From the NCBI GenBank assembly GCA_020747065.1, contig JAGMVK010000005.1:372001-436000 (forward strand): DNA of 64,000 nucleotides, given 5' to 3'. Below are positions 25,429-37,500 of this stretch, piece by piece. Under the pieces are notes generated by a model. The model was not told the origin of the DNA. It saw nothing but the letters and a program-made list of their open reading frames with translations, and searched no databases. A program made the translations under genes and the position numbers. The stretch is from Cadophora sp. MPI-SDFR-AT-0126 (Eukaryota; Ascomycota; Leotiomycetes; Helotiales; Ploettnerulaceae). The stretch's first letter is position 1; each line of letters starts with the position of its first letter.

Positions 25429-26227
25429 ATGAATCAAAGGCCTAGATCTTGCCCGTAAGTTCATCTCCAAGCATGACATTATACGTAGATATTCCAATAA
25501 CGAATTTAGACTTCGTTTAGGCTCCATTGCGCCAAATTTCCACGCAGAAACTACGGCAGGTCCTCTGGACTTCCACGAGTGGATTGGAAAAAAATGGGCT
25601 ATATTGTTTTCTCATCCTGAAGACTATACCCCAGTATGCACTACCGAAATGGCAGCTCTAGCCAAAGCCGAGCCTGATTTCAAGAAGCGGGGTGTGAGGT
25701 TGATCGGGCTTTCTGCAAACACAGTCGGAACCCACGAAGGCTGGATCAGCGACATTGATGAGATTTCAGGGACTCCTTTAAATATCCCTATAATTGGCGA
25801 TCAGGATAGGAAAATTGCACTTGCCTATGATATGTGAGTTGCCCCAGTCTCGAAATGGGGAGTTAGAGCTGAGCCTGGCAGGCTAGATCACCAAGACACG
25901 ACCAATGTTGACGCCAGAGGGATCGCATTTACCATTCGATCTGTATTCATCATTGATCCGAACAAGATAATCCGTCTCATAATGGCGTACCCGGCCTCGA
26001 CTGGTCGAAATACTTCAGAACTTCTGCGCGTTGTGGATTCGCTCCAGACTTCGGATAGATATCAAATCGCTACCCCCGTCGACTGGACTCCAGGTAATGA
26101 TGTTATCATTCATCCAAGTGTGAATGATATGATGGCCACAACCATGTTCCCTAACATCCGCATAGTCAAGCCTTATCTACGGTATGCGCAACTGTCGAAG
26201 GAAAGAGTGGTCGGTGCAGGAAGTTGA
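25429..26227 (+). CDS. 1-Cys peroxiredoxin, Prx6 type (231 aa)
   Basis: Thiol peroxidase that reduces hydrogen peroxide and organic hydroperoxides. Exons 25429-25454, 25510-25833 and 25882-26227, with introns of 55 and 48 nt; coding length 696 nt. The start is a 26 nt first exon joined by a GTAAGT...TTTAG intron, which gives LRLGSIAPNFHAE in frame, the normal Prx6 N-terminus. The peroxidatic Cys lies in HPEDYTPVCTTE. GLSANTVGTHEGW, SVFIIDPNKIIRL and the extended C-terminal domain with TPVDWTPGNDVIIHP are typical of the 1-Cys class. The C-terminal half has no resolving Cys. No clear mitochondrial presequence is present; the short N-terminus holds two Arg and one Cys. Confidence 0.93.
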
Positions 26228-26607
26228 AGACTACTTTGAGCCCAGATCTCCTATTGGCTTTTGTATATTGTGATTCTAATCTAATCTACGAAGTCTCAGA
26301 GTAAGAAAGTATCGAGCAATGTTCCCTCAATTGTAATTAAAAAGTCGCGCTGCTGAAGTTACTTGCCAACATGCTTCATGTGTTTCAAACGTGCTGTTTG
26401 GATCCAGTCCAGCTCGCTAGAAATAGGGGTTGATTTTAGCGATCATGTGCTACAAAACCTTAGGTTTAGCGTACAAGTCAACCAGATTTTTAGGCGACCC
26501 CGCCTGAACCTCTCCCTCAACAATGTTATTGCTCCCTCAATGTTCACTTGACATCAACGAAATATTCAGACAGTATCTGGTCTACGATTGACCTTTTGCA
26601 TAGTATT

Positions 26608-28134
26608 ATGTCATCTGGAGCTACACACACTGATTCTATGTCTTTAGGCCCGCAAGGTATGCTCAGCCCTTTAGCCTGGTTTCCGTGCCTCAATCTCACA
26701 TCTCCTGTCACAGACTGCCAGAAGTGCAAACAAAGGCGCATTAAATGCGATCGTAGTCTTCCAAATTGCAAAAAATGCGCCAAGAGACATTATTCATGTC
26801 CTGGGTACGATGCCAAGCTTCGTTGGGCCGACGCCATTGCGGTTCGAGGTCGCTTCAAGGGGAAGAAGTTTCCGCCAAACGACCAGACCTCAGGGCCAAG
26901 CACCATAGAGAAGTCTAAGTCGAAAGTGAGCCAAAGAGGCAGGCATTACACGACGATGGATGTCACGACGAAGCTTCCTAACGATAAAACTGTTGCTCAG
27001 CTGCTGTATCACTACGACCACCACATCGCTGGTCTCATGGTCTGGCTCGACTCAGAAAACAACGCATACCGTCGGCTGGTGCTGCCGCTTGCAGAACGAC
27101 AACCAGGGCTGATGCTCTCAATTCTAGCTATATCAGCTAAGCACCTTTCGGCGTCAGGAGATGAAGATTCCAACTTCTCCAGGTCAGCATGTGACGCAGC
27201 GGTTGTGGCGATTGCCAACACTGTTCAAGAAGTCACGAATCGACTAGCAGAAGGCCATGACTTCGGCTCCGAAAGTGACATGGAGACTGCAGAATGGATG
27301 TTGGCATCAATGCTTACTCTATCTGGATACGAGATGATGGGCTCTAACTCATTGAACTGGCAAGCGCATAGACAAGCCGCTCGTACATTGGTGAATGCTC
27401 TTGGGACACCAAATCGAAGAGATAATGAGCTCTACACTTTTCTCAGAAACCAACTGTCGATACTGGACGTCTTAGCATGCACGACAAGTTTCAAATCGGA
27501 CATTGAAAATGGCGTCATTCTACCGGAAGTCACAGGAAAGGAAGCCATCTTCGGGGAGTTTCTGGCGGTCCTCCATTCTGTGACTATCGAGTCGCGCATG
27601 GTTCTTAATCCAGCCATCCCAGTCTCGGCACCTACTACCTCGAGCATTCAACATGCGTCACAGTCGCTTCTTGATAAACTTGAAATGGCTCGAGGCTCCA
27701 CATTGATGGCAGCAGGCTCTTTGAATTTCGACACCAAGTGGAGAGAGCGCGACTTCATTCGACTCGTCGACGCCTACCACCACGCCGGCTTGCTTCACTC
27801 ATACAGAACTCTCCATCTCGCCGAATCAAACTCCTTGAGTGTTCAGTACTCCATTAAAAGGCTTACCGAACTCCTAGATGGTTTTGAGAAATCTTTAGCA
27901 TGGGTACAGAACTTTCCATGGCCAGTCTTCATCCTCGGGACAGAAAGCCATGGAGACATTAGTCGGCAGGCTATTGTTAGATCTGATTACAAATTGATCA
28001 TCGAGAAAATGGGATCGGGTCACTTCGTGACGGTTCTCCAATTTCTGGAAGACTTTTGGGCCAGCGAAAATCCTGACTGGGCCGTGAGAGCCCGTGAATG
28101 GGAGGCGAGGGGCATACAGATCTTGGCAGTTTGA
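26608..28134 (+). CDS. Zn2Cys6 fungal-specific transcription factor (489 or 508 aa)
   Basis: Nuclear DNA-binding regulator. The zinc cluster CQKCKQRRIKCDRSLPNCKK continues to a final Cys in YSCPGY, giving C-x2-C-x6-C-x6-C-x2-C-x6-C. The remaining 430 residues are helical and resemble the Fungal_trans_2 domain. The first in-frame ATG is 26608. A 57 nt segment, 26657-26713, has GTATGC and GTCACAG ends, is divisible by three and contains no stop; splicing would place the cluster about 17 residues from the start, as is usual, so I favour the spliced form. It ends 71 bp from the tail of the oppositely oriented dioxygenase. Target genes are unknown; the neighbouring dioxygenase is a plausible one. 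Confidence 0.88.
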   Translation: MSSGATHTDSMSLGPQGMLSPLAWFPCLNLTSPVTDCQKCKQRRIKCDRSLPNCKKCAKRHYSCPGYDAKLRWADAIAVRGRFKGKKFPPNDQTSGPSTIEKSKSKVSQRGRHYTTMDVTTKLPNDKTVAQLLYHYDHHIAGLMVWLDSENNAYRRLVLPLAERQPGLMLSILAISAKHLSASGDEDSNFSRSACDAAVVAIANTVQEVTNRLAEGHDFGSESDMETAEWMLASMLTLSGYEMMGSNSLNWQAHRQAARTLVNALGTPNRRDNELYTFLRNQLSILDVLACTTSFKSDIENGVILPEVTGKEAIFGEFLAVLHSVTIESRMVLNPAIPVSAPTTSSIQHASQSLLDKLEMARGSTLMAAGSLNFDTKWRERDFIRLVDAYHHAGLLHSYRTLHLAESNSLSVQYSIKRLTELLDGFEKSLAWVQNFPWPVFILGTESHGDISRQAIVRSDYKLIIEKMGSGHFVTVLQFLEDFWASENPDWAVRAREWEARGIQILAV

Positions 28135-28205
28135 AAACTCCACATCCTCTATCGGTAAGATCAAGATCACGAATCAAGGCGAATAGGATTTAATTAGTTA
28201 TCGAG

Positions 28206-29338
28206 CTATCTCATCACGATCTCCTCGTCATCTACGCCGAAAATAGCCAACATTGGATCTTGGTACTGATAGAAGCCAAGAGCTGGCGGGCACATCCCGT
28301 AGCCAAGCAGGCGTAACGCTTGCGGAGAAAGCCTTTCTGCAACCTGCGGAGGAACCATGAGATATTGGTTCTCTTCCTGCCGGAGAGTGCCTTTGCACAT
28401 GAATATCCCCACAGTCTCTCGCGCCTTATCTCTGGAACTCATGTCAGCATTGAATACCTTGGTTGGATGCGTTATGTACTTCGTGGTATTCGCCCCACCA
28501 GCATGATAAACATTTCCGACAAAAAATAGCGCATCACCGATCTCAAGCTCAGCTGGAATTGCTTCTTCGTCTAGAGGACATCTGTCTGGTCCCCACAAAT
28601 GACTTCCAGGAATCACGATGGTCGCACCGTTTTCTTTGGTCGTTTGCGTCACCGCCTGATTATCAAATTAGCACTGGGGATTCAACATAACAGAATGGCA
28701 ACACGGACAGTTACACAACCCAGCATAACTGGCATATCAATATTTCGGGTATGATAGTCCGCATCGTCTCTATGAAGAGGCTGCTGTTTCCCACCCGGAT
28801 TGATACGAAATCCGACAGTGCTCGCAATCTGCGGTTTTCCTGTGACCGTCTTTGTCTTCTGACCTTCCCAATAAATGTACGTACTGTTGAGCAATCTCTC
28901 AGCAACGGCTTGGAAGAGTGGGTTAAGTGCAAGCTCGACACATGCGTCTGAATGGGCGAAGAGCCCAGTTGCTCGCTGGGTCGTGGTTGGGAAGAACCCT
29001 CGCGCATCGACTTTGTCTGAGTCAAAATGGGGCTTGAGATCAGCGCGGACTTGGGCGCAGAGGGATGGAGAGGCGAGTGATTCGATTGCTACGGCTCCGT
29101 CGCGGGAGAGGAGGGTTTCAATCAGCTCGGGTGTTGTTTTAGGGTCAAGTGCCGAGAGGCGGGTGATGCTTTGGCCTGCTTCGGTGGGGAACGTCTCGGT
29201 GCTCTGAAGGGCTGTCTTTGGAGTCAGTAGGAACATGTTGACGTGATGTAAGAGTTTCTCACAAGGCATGGTATATTCGAGAGCTTGTGGAATTCTACTG
29301 AGTATGCAAACGAGTCGACGAGAACAAATACACAGCAT
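28206..29338 (-). CDS. Phytanoyl-CoA dioxygenase (PhyH) family Fe(II)/2-oxoglutarate oxygenase (up to 359 aa)
   Basis: Non-haem iron oxygenase that hydroxylates a small molecule with 2-oxoglutarate as cosubstrate; substrate unknown. Exon 1 is 29338-28709 and exon 2 is 28655-28206; the 53 nt intron 28656-28708 starts GTCCGT and ends ATCAG, and splicing yields GCVTAVTQTTKENGATIVIPGSH in frame. The facial triad is visible: His and Asp in PLHRDDADYH and the distal His in GNVYHAGGAN; HPTKVF follows. Start options are the ATG at 29338 and two in-frame ATGs further in, of which the one at 29269 would give about 336 residues; the sequence before that Met is not family-like. Several fungal relatives act in secondary metabolism, but nothing here fixes a pathway. 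Confidence 0.88.
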
Positions 29339-29942
29339 TGCAGCTCTCCATTGTCTCTATATATACACTTTCTGGCCTTCCGCCTTGACACATCAGGCTT
29401 AACTCTTCGCCCAAATCATGGGTTTGATTTCCCTTCTTGTCTTTTTGAACTGTCGCTAAACATAAACTAGAATGTAGAATAAGAAAGAGAGGCGAACAGA
29501 GTGAAGCGAGGCTAGTCTGGAAGGGGCAGTTCGCTTGAGAAAACCAAGACGCGGACTCCACCTAGATGCCGTGGGGCAAACAAAGATGGGGAATCACTTC
29601 GAGTTGTTCTTTGACAATGTTAGAGGACTCCCACCAGCATGCGTCGATCCATGATTACGAACTGATTGGAAGCGTCTCAGTCTGAGTTTTCTGTTCCGAC
29701 TTAACTTTCTCGGATATTTACTGCCGTCAACGATATCGCTACCCCGCACTTTGTCAACAGAGCGAACCTAATCTTCTGTCCAACATCGCTCGTCCCGCAA
29801 AAGACGACGGTCGACAGAAATCCGCGACTGCTAGCTCAGTGACCAGATACTACCGTATGCAGTGGAGTGAGTCAGTGTTTCATACCCTTTTCTCGTCGCA
29901 TAACGAGACGGTAGAAGCTGTTCACCAATAGGATTTTCTGAC
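29339..29942. promoter_or_regulatory. Divergent promoter of dioxygenase and M20 peptidase
   Basis: 604 bp between divergent genes, no gene inside. No specific operator was recognised. Confidence 0.4.
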
Positions 29943-31781
29943 ATGACAACACCAAGCATGACAATAATATACAGTAATCAGACCGCGCCTGAGGGTGTGT
30001 TTCCGAAATTAGACGAGACTGCAGATCAACCGATTTACCATCCCTCCGAACGACCCGCCCTCACATCTTCAAACCTTGATAGATTCAAAAGCTCCGATTT
30101 TGGAGATCTCGTCGCCCAACGGCTGTCCGGGCTCGTACAGATTCCAACGGTCACTCATGATGAGATGGGCTCAATTGAAGAGGACCCACGATGGGAAGTA
30201 TTCGACGAGCTACCCAAGTTCTTCGAGAAGACATTTCCTCGAGTGTAAGTCACGTGGAAAGTTCCGGTAAAGTTTGGGCGCTGATATCGTGTCGCAGATA
30301 TCATGCTCTGGATGTTGTCACTATAAACAAGTATGCCTTTTTATATACCTGGAAAGGGTCGTGTTTAGGTCTGAAGCCGCTTGTATTTATGGCACATACA
30401 GATGTTAGTTTCCCTGCCCCAATTGCGAACATTCTTTGATGGACTCAGGTCGTCCCAGCACCAGAGGAGACAATGGATCGATGGACATATCCGCCATTTT
30501 CTGGCCATTATGATGGCGAGTATATCTGGGGTCGAGGTTCAGAAGACGACAAATCAAATGTTATTGCCATACTTTCTGCCATCGACTCACTTCTACTTGC
30601 CGGATTCGAGCCAAGCAGAACTGTCATTTTCGCTGTCGGATTTGACGAGGAAGGAGGTGCATCAGGCGGATATGGTGCTAGATGTTTAGCGGAACATTTG
30701 CTCCATGTTTATGGTGAAGATGGTGTGGAATTAATTGTGAATAGCACAAGCCGAGCTGTTGGCCATGAGCTGACCTGAAGATAGTTTGATGAAGGGATTC
30801 CAGGTATCGAGCAACATTTCGGAACTGAATTTGCCTTACCTGCTACAGCTGAGAAGGGATATCTTGATGTGTCTGTGACGATCGACACTGCTGGAGGACA
30901 CTCCTCCACCCCACCAGACCACACCGCAAGTACGAGCACCTGCTAGCTATCTTTTCAGAGACTCGCTGATCGAATAGTCGGATATCTTGCTCGAATCATC
31001 CAAGTCATTGAGAATAACCCGTTTCCGTCTCGCTTGACAGCAGAGAACCCGACGTCGACATACTTAAAGACCATCGCTCTTCACGCGAAAGACATCCCAT
31101 CAGATCTGCGGAAAGCAATTCTCGATCCACAATCTGCTGACAAAGTTCTGAAGTATATGGACAGCTCTCTTGACTCGAGGGCATTAGTAAGGACTTCAAC
31201 GGCTGTAGATGTAGTTCAAGGAGGAGAAAAGTGTAAGTCAGCCCAAGACGTGTTCCGAGATTTCACACTAACTGTGTGGAGCGAACGCACTTCCAGAAAC
31301 CGCCCATATCATCGTCAACCATCGAATCGCTGTAGAAGACACAATTCAAACCGTGCAAGACTATTACATCCATCTCCTCTCACCTCTAGCCAAGAAGTGG
31401 GATTTCAGCATTCAAGGATTCGGCCAAGAAGCATCCGGCAACCACAAAGGAACCATCACACTTGCAGGACATGACGCACTAGAACCCTCTCCAACATCCG
31501 ATCCGCAAGATCAGAGGTTCGACTGGCTGACTGGTACCATACGGGGAGTATTTGGAAAGGAAGTTGTCGTGTCGCCTGTGTTACTGACTGGAAACACGGA
31601 TACGAAGTATTACTGGAAGTTGACGTCTCAGATTTACCGCTGGTCGCCGTGGAGAGCTGCACTAGATCCGAGAGGGACTATGATGCATACGGTTGATGAG
31701 AGGATGCCTGTTGAAGGATTACTGGAGATGGTGAAGTTTTATCATGAGTTTATAAGGGTTGTTGACGAAAAAAGACGGTAG
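29943..31781 (+). CDS. M20 family zinc metallopeptidase, carboxypeptidase S-like (531 aa)
   Basis: Dinuclear zinc exopeptidase related to yeast vacuolar carboxypeptidase S, releasing C-terminal residues from small peptides. Exons 29943-30244, 30298-30403, 30449-30736, 30785-30929, 30978-31232 and 31282-31781 (1596 nt); introns 45-53 nt. Metal ligands and catalytic residues are present: MAHTD near 132-136, GRGSEDDKSN near 164-173, DEEGGASGG with the Glu pair near 203-204, and TGNTDTKYYW for the C-terminal part. NALPE is created by the last splice and is conserved in the family, which decided that acceptor (31281). The hydrophobic N-terminal anchor of yeast Cps1 is absent, so vacuolar delivery is uncertain. 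Confidence 0.92.
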
Positions 31782-32229
31782 AGAAAGGGAGGGTATTTGT
31801 GGGATGGACCAGAGACACGCTGTATGGATGGCCCTTTGTATTATCTCATGACAAAGTACTATGAAAATTTTCTCACATTTCTAAAATAGTACCAGTGCAA
31901 GACATTTATAAAACGGGTTGCGAAGGGCTTTTGGCCGAAGAGACATGGATAGGTCGAACCTGTACATGAGGTCCGGCTACTCCTCGGCATTCGTCCCACC
32001 AGAGCCCACCTTTCCATTTCAGGGAAAGACTGGAACCCCAAATCAAAGCATCAAGTATTCAAAATCCATCAGCAACACCTGCAGCCTCACCTTCATCTCC
32101 AAAAACATACAACAAGGGTTGTCCACAGCACAGAACGATACCGTTCCAATGGCGAGGACAGTGACATACTCCGCGTCTCCAACAAGATGGTCCTCGTGAG
32201 AAACATTCAAAGCTAGACAGCTCTCGATC
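31782..32229. other. Intergenic between convergent genes
   Basis: 448 bp, holds the 3' ends of the peptidase and the zinc-cluster/PHD gene; nothing else seen. Confidence 0.4.
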
Positions 32230-34090
32230 TCAGCTCCCATCGACCACCACGATAGCCTTCTCCTTGACGATAAGAACTCCATCGAGGCCATGGTATTCAA
32301 AACCACGGCGGACAATCCAAGTCACTCTGAATCCTTCGTTGGGGTCCAATTTGATATCGTCATCCGCTATTTGGAAACGGTCAGGGTCAAAGGGTTCACC
32401 AAGCGTTGGTTGAATGTCCACAAACGTCCCCCGCACCGATTGGAAATACGACCAAAGCTTGATCAGAGCTTCTATCAAGTCATGCTTCGGATGTGAATAC
32501 TTGCTGATGTTGTCGTAGCCCCTGGTCATCGGCTCAAGAAATGCATCAAATTTGGCAGTTAGGAATCTTTTGTTCTCCAACAGCGCAGCTTGGAATTCCG
32601 ATCGGTGCCAGGTTCGTAATTCCACTTCCTGCAGAGCTTCCATCCCTTGCTTTGGCCATCCTACGAACATATTAGCATGTGTCGGATTAGGAATGATCAA
32701 AGTTGGAGTGCTCACTCTCCTCTGCAAATCGCTGTACAGCCCACATCATTATCCTCATCGGCTTCATATTTGGGAGCTCATAGATGTCGATCTTATTGAG
32801 CAGGACGTCCATCACGAACCACCAAATGAGGGTCACATAGACCTTACGAAAAGGGACATCGTGGTATATGAGATCAATTTCCAGCGAAACATCTTTAGGA
32901 ACAGCAAGCATTTCTCGTAGTGCCGCCGTGATTGGCGCGTGACTTCTCGTCATGTCCTTTGCACTATCGATGTCGTACCACTTTCTTCCCGGGATATTAT
33001 TCGCACAAGAGTCAATCATATCCCAATTAGTCAATGGTGTCGGGCTGCACGAGTGGAACTTGTACTCCTCGTCATTCTTGAGCCTCTCTACGATCTCCCA
33101 AGTGTCTCTGGCAAAGTTGGAAATTGATTGGTCTAGATGCCGCATGAGAGTTGCTACTTCTGATTTGTCGTAACCTCGAAGTTTCTCGATCCTGGTGGGC
33201 TCGAACACTTCCGTTTCTCTGTCTGGCCAACCTAAAGCCCGTAGTGAACTCTGTGATTGTGTTGGATCGGGAGCAGCTGAAGAGGAGAGTATTGGACCTG
33301 GAGTCTCTGGGACCTCTGCCACTTCGGCGGAAGATCCCAACTCGCAAGTCTCATCACCTGCCCTAAGTCTTCTCATTGTTTCCAGAAAGGTCGACATGGC
33401 TTCGGCCGCTTGGTTCGCATAACCACGGCCAGGTGGTCGTGAGCACTCAGGACAGATGAAGATTAGATTGTCATTTTCTTGATTCCCCACCTGGGGAGAG
33501 AAGATCACGTACTCCGAGGTGGCATCATTTCCACCAACATTTTGTACCGTCATCAAGCACCAATGGTGCCACCACTTTCCACATTCTTGGATCTGGCATG
33601 CCACCATGGCGGTGTCCTTACTCTCTTTCCACATGCTATTGTCGTTCTCGCAAATGTCGCATCTTGCGGGTCCTGTTTTCTTCTTCTTTGCTGGCAATAT
33701 CGGAGCAGGGCTACTCTTCTTCAATAGAGCTCCTTTACTTCTCGCCTTCCTCGATTGATATTTCTCCATTAGGCCGTCATTGGGCTTGCTTGATACTATC
33801 ACGGTAGACGACGCCCGGCTTCCCGGGTACCGCTCACTGCAATGGGATCAGATAAGAGCCAGAAAATTGGAAAGGTGTCCGAACTCATCTGAGATTGTTT
33901 GTGACTCTTCAGTTCTAAGTCTCTTCTTGGTAGCATTTGGTCGGCTTCCATAGGTGCAAATGAGACCTTTCACTTCACAAGCCTTGCAAGACCCAGAGCT
34001 AGTCCCGGGAACACACTCTCGCTCACCCCTGGTGCAATTTTGGCATCCCTCACTTTTGCCGAGCTTACGCCGAGGTTGATTCGAATGCAT
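32230..34090 (-). CDS. Zn2Cys6-like plus PHD finger protein (585 aa)
   Basis: Probable nuclear protein combining a fungal zinc cluster with a histone-reading PHD finger. Exons 34090-33885, 33836-32716 and 32660-32230, introns 48 and 55 nt; coding length 1758 nt. Cysteines 16, 19, 26, 35, 38 and 45 give exactly C-x2-C-x6-C-x8-C-x2-C-x6-C, but the usual basic residues after the second Cys are replaced by TRGERE, so DNA binding is doubtful. A basic linker (KKKK) leads to a PHD finger at about 128-200: CDIC, a middle Cys pair, WWHHWC and ICPEC. The C-terminal 380 residues match nothing I know; they are helical and rich in Trp. The first intron has a weak GTTCGG donor but restores frame; without it translation would start at 33769 and lose the zinc cluster. 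It is divergent from the Hsp70-zinc cluster gene. Confidence 0.75.
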
Positions 34091-34540
34091 CTCATGGGCT
34101 TAACGATCGAGGCAACAGTCTTCGGTTCTTTGTTCTTGATAGTTGGCGAGTATGTTCTGAAAGTCCTACTTTCTTTGTCTTTTTGAAATGTGGGCGGGGA
34201 GTTTGACCCCTTGAGATCGGGCTGTGCTTCGTTTTGCGGCAGGGATCCGCCTTATCTGGCTAACCGGATCGATGCCCTTCCCGAATTTGTTGGTTTTTTG
34301 TTGGTTTTCGATATCTCAAGCCTGGGCAGTTTCAAGGCAAAGCACCCCTTTGCTGCCTAGACCAGAGTGCCAACTGCCCGCGCGGGCATTCCGACTTTCT
34401 CAGAATTCCGGCGGATAGTTACCTCATTGAGCTTTCAACTCTACTGGTACGCCTGCTTCCTCTCCCTTCAATAACAACAACCCATCTATCATCATCTATG
34501 TCAGATCTTCTTTGAACCTTAAGTTTACAACTACCTCACA
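34091..34540. promoter_or_regulatory. 450 bp bidirectional promoter
   Basis: Lies head-to-head between the zinc cluster-PHD gene and the Hsp70-zinc cluster gene. Short pyrimidine-rich tracts occur just before the plus-strand ATG (34450-34530). No gene inside. Confidence 0.5.
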
Positions 34541-37500
34541 ATGTCTCAAGGAACGCTCCTCACAGCCTTTGATCTAGGCACAGCTACAACGACAGCACAC
34601 TTTACTCGTGTTCGCGATATGCACGATGCCACAGGCAAAGTCCATCGGCAACCTTTCAGCAACCGCCCCCCAATTGAAATGAAAAGCTGGCCCGGTGGTA
34701 ACAAAGGCGATACAATCGGTAAAGCATGTCTGCCTACAGACTTGATATACGATCGAGTTACTGGTAACCTTCTGTTTTGGGGGTTCGAGGCTCAAAGGTA
34801 CCTGGATGATCCGGACCCGGACTTCGCTCTCGACCGCGTACTAGTTGTCCAACACATCAAGCTACTACTCAACGATCCGGATAAAGCAAGATTCAACAGC
34901 CCTGCGATCCAAAGGTATCGAAAGCTCCGCCAAGAGATATTCCGAGTGCTAAGGAAGACTCCTTTCGACCTCTTCCAGGACTTCATTGATGTTATTGTTA
35001 ATGAAGTAGTCAAGACTGTCAAACGCTATTATCAGAACTTCAGTCCCGATCAAGTTGAGCTAGTGCTTGCATTCCCATCTGGATGGTCAGATTCGATACA
35101 CAGACAAGTTGCTGCAATCGGAACCCAGGCGATGAAGAAAGCTCTTGCCAAGAACCAAATTCAGAGTGCAGCTTTCGAAATCGAGAATGTCTATACCGTC
35201 TCCGAGACTTTATGTGGAGTGAAAGAATGGCTTACGGCTACGATGGACGATGACGACGCTTCGCTTGATCTGGTACAATCGACGGCAAATATTGAAGAGC
35301 TTAGCGTAAGTGGTGGATGAGAGGTGATCCGTACCTGCTAACGCGTCGTCAGGTTGGGGACACCTTCATCGCAGCTGATATTGGGGGTGGCACTGGGTGC
35401 ATGACAGTCTTGAGATTGGTATCAAAGACTCCACTCCAGGTTGATCAAATTGGCCAAACACAATGTAAGATTCTCGTTTGCATACAGTGACTAGACAGAA
35501 GTAACGACCATTGCAGCTTTGGAAGTCTCGGGCGAAGCCGTCGAAGCTGAATTCGAACGAATACTTCGCCTCATGTTCACACCAGATGACTACGATGGCG
35601 ATATCGAGCGGCAGATTAAACGTATCTGCCGCTTATTCAGGGAGGAAAAGAAAGACTGTAGCCCACGACTCGGGAACTCAACCTGGAATATAGAGCTCAA
35701 ACTCCGGCCAAATCCGGCGAAAGGGTTTTATGCTGATTTCATGAAGATCGATCGGTGAGAGATATATTGTTTGTGACAACATTGTATACTAACAATTTTC
35801 GATAGGAAAGTCCTCGATGGGTGCTTTGATCCTGTCATCGACGCCCTCAAAAATGCAATCAGACAGACAATGGAAAACACACCAGACATCAAGGTAAAAT
35901 GCGGTATTTGTTATTCGACAGAGAACTTTGAAGAAACTGACAAGGTTGTGATTTTGTTTAGGCTATCATCTTTCTCGGACAATTCGGCGGCAGCTCCGCC
36001 TATCTCAGGAAGTGCATGGCAAGAAGCTCCATTGCTACTGTCGTTAAGCTTAGACACAGTCAAACGGGAAAGATGGATGTGGTGAAGGGAGCTCTTACGG
36101 AACGAGTCGAGCTCAGAGAGAAGTTTGTCAGGAAATCACAGACCGTCAAAAGCTACGGCACATTGACTACAGTCCCGTGGAACAAAGGCCAAGAAGGTAT
36201 GCTTTGGTTCCCGAATGCTATCGCTGATGGCGCTGTTGAGTTCGAGAAGCATCCAGATGGGCTTTGGTTGAAGGTCATTGAGTGGGCCATCCCAAAGGTT
36301 TGTCATCTCCTGAGCATGGGAATGTAAAAGTCGACTTACTCCACACAGGGAACAGTCTTAGAGAACCAGAGCTACGATATTGGGAAAGACGAAGAGAAGA
36401 ATCACACTTGGGCGTCCAACGACAAAGAAATAAGGTTTGAAGATATTATCATCATCTCGGACGAAATCCCTCCCATCAGGGAAAATGGTAGATCACACAC
36501 TCTCTGGACCAAGGCGCACGAGAAAAACGAGCTTTTCATCAACGGGGAACGTAGTAGGTTCCAGCCATTAACTTTCAGAATGGACATATGCTCACTGCCA
36601 AATTAGTCGACGTCCAACAAATATCATTTTCCTGGGATCTAAGTATGTCGGAGAAGCTGTCCGCGGCAGGAGACTTTCTTGGATCATACTCTATTAAAGA
36701 CTTGGAGTACAAATGCTTCAGGCCCCCAGGTCGGAAGACATTGAAGGGAAGCAAGTATCACAGAATATTGCATTACAATTTGGTGTGGGATATCACAGAA
36801 ATGCAGGTCAAGACTTATGTGAAGGCAAATTTTCCTAAGGCTGTGGGTCCACGGACAATGCAGCTCGCCAAACAAAGATCAATCGCTGCGGATGAGATCC
36901 ATGCGGGGGAGTCAAGAAGTCTCGGCTTGCAGCGCGATATCATGATCACGGAAGGCATTGAGGAGATCCCCTCAGTTCCTGATGGCCGCCATGATGCCGA
37001 CGGGATGGATGCCGGTCCCATTGATCGTCGGGCAGGACGGGACAGAGAACCATCCCTGGACGACTTGGACGATCTACTAGGTGGTCGCAGTCTGATAGAA
37101 GAACTTGCACGAGCTCATCCGCATCAGCACAGGGAAACTTCAAGCAATGACAGCCCGGGGACACAACTCCGCACCAGAAGTCTGAATCGCTCGGCGATCG
37201 AAGACAACACACCCAATAATCAATGGAGAATGGCCCAGGGGTCGAATTCCTCTTCCATGGCGGGGAGCTCAAAACAAGATGGCAGACGTCGCGAAGGTAC
37301 GTACGAGTCCCTGTAGCTTAGTAGCACCTGGCTCACTGTAAAATCGTTTCATGCTCCATTGAGATTTCACGGCAGCAGCCAGCAGGTGAGCGCGACATTG
37401 AAGAATAAACACTGAAAAACTACTAGGCTGCTACACCTGCAAGGATCGCAAGAAGAAATGCGACACTGAGTACTTTTTTGATCAATTAACACAGGCGTCA

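Noticed and set aside
31231..31296. Splice from 31230 to 31297 in the M20 peptidase
   Set aside because: It breaks the frame; the 31233-31281 intron keeps the frame and restores the conserved NALPE motif.
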